This document shows positions 45,557 to 56,506 of a DNA stretch of 64,000 bases, one piece after another. The stretch lies in assembly GCA_038257155.1 (NCBI GenBank), contig JBBSJP010000019.1, positions 1 through 64,000 of the forward strand, in the 5' to 3' direction. The stretch comes from JANJTY01 sp038257155 (lineage in GTDB: Bacteria > Pseudomonadota > Gammaproteobacteria > Xanthomonadales > Xanthomonadaceae). The notes under the pieces are model-generated. The model ran no database searches. It saw nothing but the letters and a program-made list of their open reading frames with translations, and was not told the origin of the DNA. The translations under genes were made by a program, and so were the position numbers. How positions within the stretch are numbered: position 1 is the stretch's first letter; each line of letters starts with the position of its first letter.

Positions 45557-46345
45557 TCAGCTGCCGATGTCGAGCTCGGTCAGCAGCCGGATGTCGCTGC
45601 GCGGGAAGTTTCCGGCCGCGTCCAGTGCCGCGATCTTGCTGGAGTCACCCGTCACCATCCAGGCTGCGGGCGCTTGTTCGATCCAATAGGCCGGCGACCA
45701 AGTCGCGTCGTCAATGCGGAAGCTGATGGGAATGCGGTAGACGTTCGAATCCGATGCCGTTGGCACGGGCAATTGCCAGGTCATGACCGCCCGCTGCGAC
45801 GCATTCACGAAGCTGCGCATTACCTGCTCCTGCTGCCGCGCTCTGGCTTTGGGTCCGGTCAGCCAGCCGCTCAGGGCGGCACTGTTCTTCACCCGGCCGA
45901 CCTCATCGACCTCGACCACCAGCATCAGCTGTGCGCCAAAACCATGGCGCAGGGCACTCTTGGGGTAGCTGGGAGGCTTCACGGAGCGGCGCCGCGCATC
46001 CGCCTGCCGAAGCTCCGGTGAGTCGACGAAGTCGGCACGAATGATCCTGATGCCTTCGACGATCGTGTCAGCGATGTCGGCGCGCAGGGTGAGATCCATG
46101 TGCGCGATGGCCGTGATCGGGCGACCTTCCAGCATCACTGGTTCGAAGCGCCAGGCCTTGATCCGCTTGCGCAGCGGCTCGTCGATGCCCTCCCCGAAAC
46201 TCTCGGCGATCTGGACCTCGGCAACGCTGCCGTCCGGCGCGACGGTGATGGTTCCGCTCGTGTTGGCGAGGTAGACATCGGCGCTACGGACGAAGCTAGG
46301 TGCGGCAGCCAAGCAGAGCAGGGAAAAGAGAATCAGGTGGCGCAT
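45557..46345 (-). CDS. Periplasmic protein with TonB C-terminal-like domains
   Basis: A 262-residue protein with a signal peptide (RHLILFSLLCLAAAPSFVRS). Two TonB-C-like folds are suggested: TITVAPDGSVAEVQIAESFGEGIDEPLRKRIKAWRFEP (about 33-70), and SVKPPSYPKSALRHGFGAQLMLVVEVDEVGRVKNSAAL with a YP motif (about 121-158). There is no ExbB/ExbD-interacting membrane anchor, so it is not a classical energy transducer. The function is unknown. It is transcribed divergently from the DUF2189 gene. Confidence 0.75.
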   Translation of the reverse strand: MRHLILFSLLCLAAAPSFVRSADVYLANTSGTITVAPDGSVAEVQIAESFGEGIDEPLRKRIKAWRFEPVMLEGRPITAIAHMDLTLRADIADTIVEGIRIIRADFVDSPELRQADARRRSVKPPSYPKSALRHGFGAQLMLVVEVDEVGRVKNSAALSGWLTGPKARARQQEQVMRSFVNASQRAVMTWQLPVPTASDSNVYRIPISFRIDDATWSPAYWIEQAPAAWMVTGDSSKIAALDAAGNFPRSDIRLLTELDIGS

Positions 46346-46491
46346 GCGGTGTTCCTGCCATTGGCATGGTGTGATCAGCGGCGCAGTTTGACGGTGTGAC
46401 CCGCAGTGTCAAGACCGCAGCACGATTCTGCATTCGCCTGCGGGAGCTGGCGGGCTTGCTACGCTGCGCCCAACCTTTGCAGAGCACGTCG

Positions 46492-47292
46492 ATGGCCGAA
46501 CATCCCGTCCAGCAGTCCCCGCCCGAAGCCACCACCCAGGCTGAGCCCGAACGCCCTTTCGTCGTGCCGTGTGCGCGTCTTGAACTGTCTGCCCCCGGGC
46601 GCTGGCTGCGACTGGGCTGGCATGACTACCGCCGCGCGCCAGGTCTCAGCCTGCTGTTTGGTGGCGTCATCGTCCTGGTCAGCGTGCTGGTCTCGGCGCT
46701 GGCCTGGTGGCTGGGGAGGTTCGCCCTGCTGGCGGCCCTACTGTCCGGATTCGTTTTCATCGCGCCACTGATTGCCGTGGGTCTTTACTGCGTCAGCCGG
46801 GAGTTGCAGGCCGGCCGCAGGCCCTCGTTGCGCCACTCCTTTACCCTGGCTCGTCGCGTGGCAGGGCAGGCCGGGGTGTTCGCACTGGCGCAACTGGTGA
46901 TCCTGCTGTTGTGGTCGCGCGCCGGAATGATGGTGAGCGCCCTGATGCCGGTTGAAGCGGGTGACATGCGCACCCTGGTCGAGTTCCTTGCGCTGGGCTC
47001 GGCCGTGGGCTCGGTATTCGCGGTGTTTACGTTTGCGACGGCGGCGTTCTCACTGCCGATGATCGCGGATCGCGATGTGGATATGGTCACCGCCTGTATC
47101 TCCAGCATCCACGCCGTGATGCGCAACAAGGCAGTCATGCTGCTGTGGGCCCTGGCCATCGCCTTGTTCACGGCGCTGGGCCTCTTCACTGCGTTCCTGG
47201 GCCTGGCCGTGCTGATGCCCTGGCTGGCCTACGCGGCCTGGCATGCCTATCGCGAAACTCTTGATGCATCGGCCTGGCCATTGCTCGATTGA
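46492..47292 (+). CDS. DUF2189 membrane protein
   Basis: A 266-residue protein from ATG 46492. After a Pro/Glu-rich N-terminus come about six membrane helices with polar loops; LRLGWHDYRRAPGLSLLFGGVIVLV and FSLPMIADRDVDMVTACISSIHAVMRNK are typical DUF2189. Its function is unknown. An in-frame start at 46396 would add 32 residues with no homology. It stands alone between the TonB-like gene and the subtilase terminator. Confidence 0.88.
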   Translation: MAEHPVQQSPPEATTQAEPERPFVVPCARLELSAPGRWLRLGWHDYRRAPGLSLLFGGVIVLVSVLVSALAWWLGRFALLAALLSGFVFIAPLIAVGLYCVSRELQAGRRPSLRHSFTLARRVAGQAGVFALAQLVILLLWSRAGMMVSALMPVEAGDMRTLVEFLALGSAVGSVFAVFTFATAAFSLPMIADRDVDMVTACISSIHAVMRNKAVMLLWALAIALFTALGLFTAFLGLAVLMPWLAYAAWHAYRETLDASAWPLLD

Positions 47293-47359
47293 CTACTCGA
47301 GCACTCGCGCGGCGGGCGGAGCACGTCGTTTGGCCTTGGAGCGAGCTCAGGTTCAAGGC

Positions 47360-47390
47360 AAAAAAAGACCCCGGCGCGAGCGCCGGGGTC
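47360..47390 (-). terminator. Rho-independent terminator of the subtilase gene
   Basis: Perfect 10-bp stem GACCCCGGCG / CGCCGGGGTC with loop CGAG at 47367-47390, followed on the minus strand by seven T residues (47360-47366), 30 nt after the subtilase stop. Confidence 0.93.
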
Positions 47391-47420
47391 CAGTTAGTGC
47401 TTGCTGAGCGTGTCAGCTGA

Positions 47421-49319
<1,899 letters not shown>

Positions 49320-49424
49320 CGGTGTTTCCTCCCACAGGAATGAGTGTAAGTACATGAACCCGCCCCAACCGGACTTCCGGCCCCCAAGGGGAGGATGAAT
49401 TGGGACTGAATCGACCCGGGGAGA

Positions 49425-49438
49425 GTGATAAGTGTCAC
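49425..49438. promoter_or_regulatory. Candidate CRP/Clp-like site upstream of the subtilase
   Basis: GTGA-TAAGTG-TCAC, the core of the CRP/Clp consensus TGTGA-N6-TCACA, centred 112 bp upstream of the subtilase ATG. Clp is known to activate extracellular protease genes in Xanthomonas. Binding here is inference. Confidence 0.45.
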
Positions 49439-49452
49439 GTTTTCGCATGTCC

Positions 49453-49467
49453 AATGCAATTTTTGCA
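49453..49467. promoter_or_regulatory. LysR-type palindrome in the subtilase/LysR intergenic region
   Basis: Perfect ATGCAA-TTT-TTGCAT in an AT-rich pocket of the 352-bp divergent gap, containing the T-N11-A pattern expected for LysR regulators. It may be the site of the adjacent CysB-like regulator. Nothing else gene-like is visible in 49320-49671. Confidence 0.45.
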
Positions 49468-49671
49468 TAAGGCTATCAAGCAAATGCGTTACGCTTTCAT
49501 CGAGGCCACCTGCACCTTCCCGTGACCACCCTAGGGGGGTAAAGCAGCCTCGGACACCTGCTCTCACGGGCAGGACTTTGGTGCGATGCCGCATGTTTTT
49601 TGCGCGCCATTCTTGGGTTTTTGGCGGTTCAGCATTGGCGCTGGGCTGGCCTTGAATAGACGGAGGGCAAT

Positions 49672-50646
49672 ATGGCTGTGACGCTGACGGGACTGCGCTG
49701 CCTCGTCGCGATTGTCGAGGCCAAACTGAACATCAGCGCCGCGGGGCAGGCCATGCATCTTTCCCAGCCCTGCGTGTCCAGGCACCTCAAACAGGTGGAG
49801 GACTCGCTGGGTTTTCGCGTGTTTGACCGGCATGGGCGAAATCTCGCGGATGTGACGCCTGCAGGCGTCGAGGCGGTCGAGGTTGCGCGCCGCGTGGTTC
49901 GAGAGGTCGATGGCCTGCGCAGCTTTGCCGCGAACGCGCGCGGCGACACGGCTGGCGAGTTGGTGATTGCCGCGCCGCAAACCTATGCTTTGCATGTCCT
50001 GCCGCCCCTGCTGGGCCAGTTGCGGGAGCACTACCCGCGCCTGAGCGTGCGCATGCACACCCTGGGAGATGGCGAACGAGTGCGCCCGGCAGACCACAGT
50101 CGCTGCGATGTGGTCGTGGTGAGCACGGCGGGAGACGATGTGCCAGAAGGTATCGCCGTTCCCTTGTTCCGCTGGCATCGGGTGGTGCTGGTCGAGCGCG
50201 GGCATCCGCTGGCCGAGCAACGCCAGCCGATCACGCTGGCCGAGTTGGCTCGCTGGCCACTGGTTACCTATGAAGCGGCACGCGAGCCAGATTCATCGCT
50301 CAATCGGGTGATGTCGCGGCTGGGGCTGCGCGTCCAGTTCGCCTGTTCGGCGCACGACGCGGCCACCATCAAGGCCTATGCGCGTGCAGGGCTTGGGGTC
50401 GGTCTGGTGGCTGAGCTGTCGCTTGATGCTTCCGATTTTGAGCAGTTCGCGGTGCTGACCATCGACCCCGGCCTACCCGACTGCACGGCCTGGGCGGTAT
50501 TGCCGCAGGGTCGGGTGCTGCGCAATCCAGCTCTGGAGCTGCTGCAACTGCTTGCGCCTCAAATCGATTCAGGTGACCTGCGACAGGCGTCGCAGGGGGT
50601 GCCTCCCTCGCGCTGGCCCAAGCCGCCCGACTACCGGCGCAACTGA
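49672..50646 (+). CDS. LysR-family transcriptional regulator, CysB type
   Basis: A 324-residue regulator. The N-terminal winged helix (ALRCLVAIVEAKLNISAAG-like region and HLSQPCVSRHLKQVEDSLG) is followed by the CysB-type linker FDRHGRNLADVTPAG and an effector domain (GELVIAAPQTYALHVLPPLL, LVTYEAAREPDSSLNRVM). CysB/Cbl members sense sulfur metabolites in enterobacteria; no sulfur genes are in this window. It is divergent from the secreted protease gene, with a palindrome between them. Confidence 0.9.
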   Translation: MAVTLTGLRCLVAIVEAKLNISAAGQAMHLSQPCVSRHLKQVEDSLGFRVFDRHGRNLADVTPAGVEAVEVARRVVREVDGLRSFAANARGDTAGELVIAAPQTYALHVLPPLLGQLREHYPRLSVRMHTLGDGERVRPADHSRCDVVVVSTAGDDVPEGIAVPLFRWHRVVLVERGHPLAEQRQPITLAELARWPLVTYEAAREPDSSLNRVMSRLGLRVQFACSAHDAATIKAYARAGLGVGLVAELSLDASDFEQFAVLTIDPGLPDCTAWAVLPQGRVLRNPALELLQLLAPQIDSGDLRQASQGVPPSRWPKPPDYRRN

Positions 50647-50708
50647 TTCGACTGAAAGTGAGCCGATACGTTCGATCGAGGACAGAACCGGCACCCCATA
50701 GGCTGACT

Positions 50709-51599
50709 TCAATCCGATGCGATCGCGAGCCCCCTGACCCATGCATCAATTGCGGCGCGCATGGCGTCGGGCTGTTCGGTGGGAATCCAGTGTTCGGCAG
50801 CCAGGTTTTCGATCCGGATGTTCGAAACCGTGGCGAGCGCAGTTCGGGTCAGGTCCGGATCAGCCATGAAGCGACCCTGTGACAGCAGCGCCAAGGTCGG
50901 CAGGTGCAGGCTTTGCAGCGGCAGCGGACGCAACACTTCAAGCAGGTTGGTCAGGTACTGACCCAGGTGCAGGCAACGAAGATCATGGCGCGGTGACGCG
51001 TAGCGCTGCTTCAGGGCCTGATTGCCGGCGCCAGCCTGCAGCGGAGCGCGATGTTCAAGGTCCAGAGCACGCAAGTCGACCCGCTGAAGATTGCTACGCT
51101 GCAGGCCCAATAGGTTCAGCAGCCTGATCACGGGAAGCGCGGCACGAATCAAGGGAGCGAACCGGCTGACCTTGGCGAGGCTGCCGAGCAGGGCGGGACG
51201 ATGCATGGGTTCAATCAGGATCAATCCTGCACAGCATTGCGGATGGCGCGCGGCGAACTGCGCGGCGAGGTTGGCACCCAGGCAGTGCCCACCGATGACC
51301 ACCCGCGTCAGCCCCTGAGATGCCAGCAGATCCAGCAGGTCCTCGCACCACATCGGCATCCCGGCCATGCCGCGGTAGGCAGAGTTGCCGTGTCCGCGTA
51401 GATCGGGACGCAGGATGCGATGGCTGCCGGCCAGCTGGCTGTGTTCGACAAAATCCCACCAGCGTCCGCCATTGCTGGCCGCGCCATGCAGCAGGATGAG
51501 GGCAGGCGCATCCGTACGGCCGGTCGGCGTCGCACAGCGCGCATACAGCAACACGCCGTCACGCGCGCGGAAGCGGATTTCCTGATCGCTGCTTGGCAA
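50709..51599 (-). CDS. Alpha/beta hydrolase with Cys at the nucleophile position
   Basis: A 296-residue protein of the alpha/beta-hydrolase fold: LILLHGAASNGGRWWDFVE (oxyanion region), LRPDLRGHGNS, nucleophile elbow VVIGGHCLGANLAAQFA, and a C-terminal His in AAEHWIPTEQPD. The elbow reads G-H-C-L-G, so Cys replaces the usual Ser, as in dienelactone hydrolases. An acid residue is likely in FMADPDLTR. The substrate is unknown. There is no signal peptide. It follows pyruvate kinase by about 107 bp on the same strand. Confidence 0.88.
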   Translation of the reverse strand: MPSSDQEIRFRARDGVLLYARCATPTGRTDAPALILLHGAASNGGRWWDFVEHSQLAGSHRILRPDLRGHGNSAYRGMAGMPMWCEDLLDLLASQGLTRVVIGGHCLGANLAAQFAARHPQCCAGLILIEPMHRPALLGSLAKVSRFAPLIRAALPVIRLLNLLGLQRSNLQRVDLRALDLEHRAPLQAGAGNQALKQRYASPRHDLRCLHLGQYLTNLLEVLRPLPLQSLHLPTLALLSQGRFMADPDLTRTALATVSNIRIENLAAEHWIPTEQPDAMRAAIDAWVRGLAIASD

Positions 51600-51706
51600 G
51601 GGTCGCTACCTCCGGCTCACAGCCTATCTGAAGCCCGTCGCTTCTGAAGCTCAGGGCAACGGAGGTCGCCTCAAGTCGATGTACACGCGAGCTCGGCGAG
51701 GCGCGA

Positions 51707-53170
51707 TCAAAGCGTTCCCAGACCCTCGGCACTGCCGTCCGGTCCCACTTCCAGCAGGCGCAGGGTATTGGTGGCGCCCTTCGATTCCATGCTGTCGCCG
51801 CTGGTGAAGATCAGTCGGTCACCGGTGCTGAGCAGGCCGAGTTCGAACAGCACCCGGGTTGCGTTGCGCGCGGCCTCGCGCGGCGGCATGCCGCGCGAAT
51901 CGAAGGCCACTGGTACGACATCACGCACCAGGGCCAGGCGGCGGCGGGTTTCAGGATGGCGCGACAGGCCGTAGATCGGCACGTCGGAGCGGAAGCGCGA
52001 GCAAAAGCGCGCCGTACCACCGGATTCGGTGAGTGCCACGATGGCGCGCACCTTGATGTGCTCGGACAGGAACATGGCCGACATGGCGATGGCCTGGTCG
52101 GCCTGCGCCAGGCCGCGCGGCGCGGCTTCGAAATCGGTGTCCATGCTGAATTGCCGTTCGGCACCCAGGCAGATGCGGCTCATCGCCTCGACCGCCTTGA
52201 CCGGATAATTGCCCGACGCGGTTTCGGCAGACAGCATCACCGCATCGGTACCGTCGATCACCGAGTTGGCCACGTCCAGCACCTCGGCGCGGGTCGGGAT
52301 CGGGTTGTCCACCATCGATTGCAGCATCTGGGTGGCGGTAATCACCACCTTGTTGCGTTCCAGCGCGGTGCGGATGATCTTCTTTTGCAAGCCAGGCAAT
52401 TCGGCATCACCGATCTCCACGCCTAGGTCGCCGCGCGCCACCATCACCGCTTCGGAGGCGTCGACGATTTCCTGCAGGTTGGTGATCGCCTCGGCCCGCT
52501 CGATCTTGGCTACCAGGGCCGGATCCCAGCCGGCCTCGTGCGCCAGGCGGCGGGTTTCGTGCATGTCTTCGGCCGAACGGCAGAACGACACCGCGAGGAA
52601 ATCCACGCCCAGGTCGGCGGCAGTGCGGATATCGGCGCGGTCCTTGTCGGTCAGTGCGCCGAGCGACAGGCCACCGCCCAGCCGGTTCAGACCCTTGCGA
52701 TCCGACAGCACGCCGTCGACCAGCAGGGTGCACTGCACGGTGTCGCCTGCGATCGCGTCGACCCGCATGGCAACCATGCCGTCATCCAGAAGCAGGGTGT
52801 CGCCGGCGACCACGTCATTGACCAGACCGAGATAGCTAAGGCCCACCTGGGTGACATCACCCGGCGGCGCATCGGCGCGCGCCACCAGATCGAAGCGCTG
52901 TCCGGCCTTGAGTTCGACCTTGCCTGCGGCGAAGCGCTCGATGCGGATCTTGGGGCCCTGCAGATCGGCCAGGATGCCCACCTCCCGCCCGGCGCGCTGC
53001 GACGCTTCCCGCACCCGCGCCACGCGATCGCCATGATCCTTGGCCGTGCCGTGGGAAAAGTTCAGCCGGACCACGTTGACGCCCGCCTGGATCAGTTCGG
53101 CGATGCGTTCGATGCTGTCGCTGGCAGGGCCCAGGGTTGCGAGGATCTTAGTGCGGCGCAGGTGAATCAT
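51707..53170 (-). CDS. pyk: Pyruvate kinase
   Basis: A 487-residue glycolytic enzyme that makes pyruvate and ATP from phosphoenolpyruvate. MIHLRRTKILATLGPASDS is the typical start, NFSHGTAKDH and GPKIRIERF hold the phosphate/K+ site, VAKIERAEAITNLQEIV the catalytic Lys region, MVARGDLGVEIG the Mg-binding DLG, and QMLQSMVDNPIPTRAEV the PK signature end. ATG 53170 is preferred over ATG 53182 because GGAG lies 7 nt before it. It lies downstream of pgk on the same strand, separated by a metalloprotease gene. Confidence 0.96.
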   Translation of the reverse strand: MIHLRRTKILATLGPASDSIERIAELIQAGVNVVRLNFSHGTAKDHGDRVARVREASQRAGREVGILADLQGPKIRIERFAAGKVELKAGQRFDLVARADAPPGDVTQVGLSYLGLVNDVVAGDTLLLDDGMVAMRVDAIAGDTVQCTLLVDGVLSDRKGLNRLGGGLSLGALTDKDRADIRTAADLGVDFLAVSFCRSAEDMHETRRLAHEAGWDPALVAKIERAEAITNLQEIVDASEAVMVARGDLGVEIGDAELPGLQKKIIRTALERNKVVITATQMLQSMVDNPIPTRAEVLDVANSVIDGTDAVMLSAETASGNYPVKAVEAMSRICLGAERQFSMDTDFEAAPRGLAQADQAIAMSAMFLSEHIKVRAIVALTESGGTARFCSRFRSDVPIYGLSRHPETRRRLALVRDVVPVAFDSRGMPPREAARNATRVLFELGLLSTGDRLIFTSGDSMESKGATNTLRLLEVGPDGSAEGLGTL

Positions 53171-53276
53171 CGGGATCTCCATAGGTCCCGGCGATTATGG
53201 CACGCAGGTATTGCGCGGGCGGCGCGACCTGCGCTTCGCGCCGTGCTGAATACGTATGGCGTCCGCGTACCCCGAT

Positions 53277-54650
53277 TCAGCTTCCGGCGCCGAACGCGCT
53301 GTTGAAGATGGGCTGGGTGACGCGAACTTCGATCTCCACGCCGGCTTCGGTCTGGCTCAGCACGCGCAGGCTGAATTCGCCCTTTGCATCGTCCAGTTGC
53401 TGACCCACCTGAATCATGCTGCCGGCGGTGTTCGAGTAGTTGGCGGCAGGATTGCTGCGGTCCATGACCCAGGCCGGTTGCGGCCTGCGCGAATCGATCT
53501 CGTGCACGATCACTGCACTGCCCGGCAGGTTGGCGTCAAACAGATCAGCCGTGTCACGCAGTTCGACGCTCAGCCAGCGCTCTTCCGGCCAGTAGGGGTG
53601 GCGCACCTCGATCGTGGCAAAGCCGTTGCCAGAATCGACCGAGCCCGGAACCAGGGTGAAGTGGAAAACGCCGTCGCCAGCCACTTCCGCGATCCGGTGC
53701 GCATCGATCCAGCCGAGGCGAGCGCGGTTGTAGGCGTTGAGATTCTTCGGCATGCGACCGAACACCGGATCATTGACCGCATGGCCGAGCGCGTCGCTCA
53801 TCAGGTCCCAGGGATTGTCGTAGGTATCGCTGTCGAGGTCCGGGTTGTTCGAGTGCGGCAGGCCATAGGCGTGGCCCATTTCATGCGCCAGCGCGGCCGG
53901 GCTGGTGTAGGCGAAAGGCGGGCTCCAGGTGGCAGCCCAGCGCTGCGTGGTGCCCTGCAGGGTGGTGAAGATGCCGCCGCCCCATGCGCAGCAGTCCAGC
54001 GCCGCATTGAACATCAGGTTGATGCCGGCGATGCCCTGGCCGGCATTGGTGAAGTCCACATCGGCCAGCGCGGCAGCGGTGCAGTCACTGAAAAGGCGAT
54101 CGAGGCGAGCGAACTGGCCCACCTGCACATAGTGCGAACGCGGGTGCGGCAACACGTACCAGCCCTTGACCTGGCTGCCGGCGAAATCGGTGCGGCCGCC
54201 GGACTGTTCGGCCCAGTAGTCGGCCATCCAGCCGTTCGCACCCATGATCGCGTCCAGATGGGCGTGGCTGCGCGGCTCAGCGGCTACGTCGGAAAACTTG
54301 CACAGCAGGGTGACCCAGGGGCGGTCGATTGCTGCGGCCTGCTTGCTGCGGTCGATGTCACTGTCGAGTGTCTTGAGGGCGACCGTGTGCTGCAGGCCCT
54401 TCTCGATTCGGCCAAGGGTCAGGCTGACGCGGCGTCCATCGAGTGAAGACAGGTCGCCGGATGCTGACTGCAGGCTCGCGGTATCCAGCGCGATGCTGGT
54501 CTTGTTGTTCACTACCAGATCGGCCTGCAGCTGCTCATTGCCATCGGTCTGCCGTGCATCGCCCCAGCGCAGCACCAGATCGCCTTCCAGCGTGGCGCCG
54601 AAGGCGAGGGTGTTTGCCAGAACCAGAACCACTGTGAGCAAGAACCGCAT
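53277..54650 (-). CDS. Secreted metzincin-like zinc metalloprotease
   Basis: A 457-residue protein with a signal peptide (FLLTVVLVLANTLAFGA). The zinc site is HEMGHAYGLPH (HExxHxxGxxH), with a Met-turn candidate in PWDLMSD about 18 residues on, so it is a metzincin. A beta-rich C-terminal domain follows (FHFTLVPGSV, WLSVELRDT). The N-terminal about 130 residues are a beta domain. It is probably exported to the medium. It sits between pgk and pyk, which often neighbour each other in related genomes, so it may be a later insertion. Confidence 0.87.
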   Translation of the reverse strand: MRFLLTVVLVLANTLAFGATLEGDLVLRWGDARQTDGNEQLQADLVVNNKTSIALDTASLQSASGDLSSLDGRRVSLTLGRIEKGLQHTVALKTLDSDIDRSKQAAAIDRPWVTLLCKFSDVAAEPRSHAHLDAIMGANGWMADYWAEQSGGRTDFAGSQVKGWYVLPHPRSHYVQVGQFARLDRLFSDCTAAALADVDFTNAGQGIAGINLMFNAALDCCAWGGGIFTTLQGTTQRWAATWSPPFAYTSPAALAHEMGHAYGLPHSNNPDLDSDTYDNPWDLMSDALGHAVNDPVFGRMPKNLNAYNRARLGWIDAHRIAEVAGDGVFHFTLVPGSVDSGNGFATIEVRHPYWPEERWLSVELRDTADLFDANLPGSAVIVHEIDSRRPQPAWVMDRSNPAANYSNTAGSMIQVGQQLDDAKGEFSLRVLSQTEAGVEIEVRVTQPIFNSAFGAGS

Positions 54651-55201
54651 GACCGACTTCCTTCGTGAGGAGCGGTGGCGGCGTGTGAGTGGGGAACCGC
54701 GTGGTCTTGCCGCCTCCGCGTTGGAAGGCAGTTCGGCGTTTCACGGGGACGACTTAGGCGACTTTCGTCTCAGTACGGCGCCCAAGACTGTTCAAGGCAT
54801 GGTTCTGCGATGCCTGCTGCCGGAATCGCGTGCGCTACGTCTCAGTGCGTCCGCATTGCGGGCCGGGCCCCGTGATCTGGATCAGACCGATACTGGAAGA
54901 AACCGCTTCAGCGACAGGCAATTGCGCTCGATGCGGGCAATTCTGCGAGCGGCGACACGTGATTCCGGGCGTGGCGGAGCGCCGCCAACACGAGTTGGAG
55001 CACTCGCCACAAACAGGCCGTGACCCGGTTCCGCGAAAACTGACCGACTTGCGACGTGCGTTGCACTTTGCGGCGTTTCGAGCGTGTTCCGGGGAACCGG
55101 CACTACGTCACAAAGCGTCGATAAACGCGGCTTGCCCCGATCTTGGCAAAGCCAATCCGGAGTGCGGCGCCTGACAGGTAATGATCGAGGGATGAGGCGT
55201 C
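54651..55201. other. 551-bp stretch without a recognised gene
   Basis: It lies between the metalloprotease start and the pgk stop on the minus strand. Open frames on both strands lack starts with ribosome binding sites and resemble no family I know. No repeat or hairpin of note is seen. It may hold the protease promoter or a decayed gene. Confidence 0.5.
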
Positions 55202-56380
55202 TCAGCCGCGCGCGCGCGCGCGCAACGCCGTCACCGCGGGCAGTTCCTTGCCTTCGCAGAACTCCAGGAAGGCACCGCCACCGGTGGAAATGTAGGACAT
55301 GCCGTCCGCCACGCCGTACTTTTCGACTGCTGCCAGGGTGTCACCGCCGCCGGCGATGGAGAAGGCGTCGGACGCGGCGATGGCGCGCGCCAGGGTTTCG
55401 GTGCCGCGACCGAAGGCGTCGAATTCGAACACCCCGACCGGTCCGTTCCAGATCACCGTGCCGGCATTGGCAATCAGGGCCGCATAGCGTGCGGCGGTAT
55501 CAGGGCCGATATCCAGGATCATGTCGCCTGCGACCACTTCGGATACAGGCTTGACCACAGCGTCGGCGTCGGCGCTGAACTCGGAAGCCACCACCACATC
55601 GCTGGGAATCGGGATGTCCGCGCCACGCGCGCTGGCCTGCGCGACAATCTTGCGCGTCGTGTCGAGAAGATCGGGTTCGTGCAGGGACTTGCCGACTGGG
55701 TGCCCCATCGCGGCAATGAAGGTGTTGGCGATGCCACCGCCAACGATAAGCTGGTCGACCTTGTCCACCAGGCTGGACAGCAAGGCGAGCTTGGTCGAAA
55801 CCTTGGATCCCGCCACGATCGCCAGCAGTGGTCGGGCGGGCTGTTCCAGGGCCTTGGCCAGGGCATCGAGTTCGGCCATCAGCAGCGGGCCGCCACAGGC
55901 AAGCTTTGCCGAGCGGATCACGCCATGGGTTGAGGCCTGGGCGCGGTGCGCGGTGCCGAAGGCGTCCATCACGAACACGTCGCACAAGGCAGCGTATTTC
56001 GCGGCCAGCGCGTCGTCGTCCTTGGCTTCGCCGACGTTCATTCGGCAATTCTCCAGCAACACCAGTTCGCCTGGTGCTACCGGCACCCCTTCCAGGTAAT
56101 CGCGGCGCAGCGCCACTTCACGGCCGAGCAGCTCGGAAAGTCGGCTGGCGACTGGCGCGAGCGAATTCTCGGCGCTCCATTCGCCCTCGCTGGGTCGGCC
56201 CAGATGCGACATCACCATCACCGCCGCGCCGTGCTCCAGTGCCAGTTTGAGTGTCGGCAGGGCAGCCAGAATGCGCTGCTCGGACGTGATCCGGCCGTCC
56301 TTGATCGGCACGTTCAAGTCTTCGCGGATCAGCACGCGGCGGCCGGCGAGGTCGAGATCGGTCATGCGGAGGATGGACAT
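55202..56380 (-). CDS. pgk: Phosphoglycerate kinase
   Basis: A 392-residue glycolytic enzyme that transfers phosphate from 1,3-bisphosphoglycerate to ADP. RVLIREDLNVPIKDG is the PGK signature, with VMVMSHLGRPSEG, NCRMNVGEAKDD and GGAFLEFCEGKELPAV near the end. The start is ATG 56380. The coding sequence ends in a (CG)n run, giving the tail ALRARARG. An FNR-like site lies 85 bp upstream, between this gene and hemN, and could affect both. Confidence 0.96.
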   Translation of the reverse strand: MSILRMTDLDLAGRRVLIREDLNVPIKDGRITSEQRILAALPTLKLALEHGAAVMVMSHLGRPSEGEWSAENSLAPVASRLSELLGREVALRRDYLEGVPVAPGELVLLENCRMNVGEAKDDDALAAKYAALCDVFVMDAFGTAHRAQASTHGVIRSAKLACGGPLLMAELDALAKALEQPARPLLAIVAGSKVSTKLALLSSLVDKVDQLIVGGGIANTFIAAMGHPVGKSLHEPDLLDTTRKIVAQASARGADIPIPSDVVVASEFSADADAVVKPVSEVVAGDMILDIGPDTAARYAALIANAGTVIWNGPVGVFEFDAFGRGTETLARAIAASDAFSIAGGGDTLAAVEKYGVADGMSYISTGGGAFLEFCEGKELPAVTALRARARG

Positions 56381-56457
56381 GCACAGATTCCAGTGGGGCG
56401 AAATGCCGCGCATTGTCCGCTGCTGCTGCGGGGCTTTCAAATCGACCCCGCGCCGGC

Positions 56458-56471
56458 TTGATCGTAATCAA
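56458..56471. promoter_or_regulatory. Perfect FNR/ANR box upstream of hemN
   Basis: TTGAT-CGTA-ATCAA, an exact match to the FNR consensus TTGAT-N4-ATCAA. It is centred 42 bp upstream of the hemN ATG and 85 bp upstream of the pgk ATG on the other side. A class II position (-41.5) would put the hemN transcription start at or beside its ATG. Confidence 0.85.
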
Positions 56472-56506
56472 GGCCATGGGCCTGCCCACGCTGCAGACTT
56501 TGCCAC

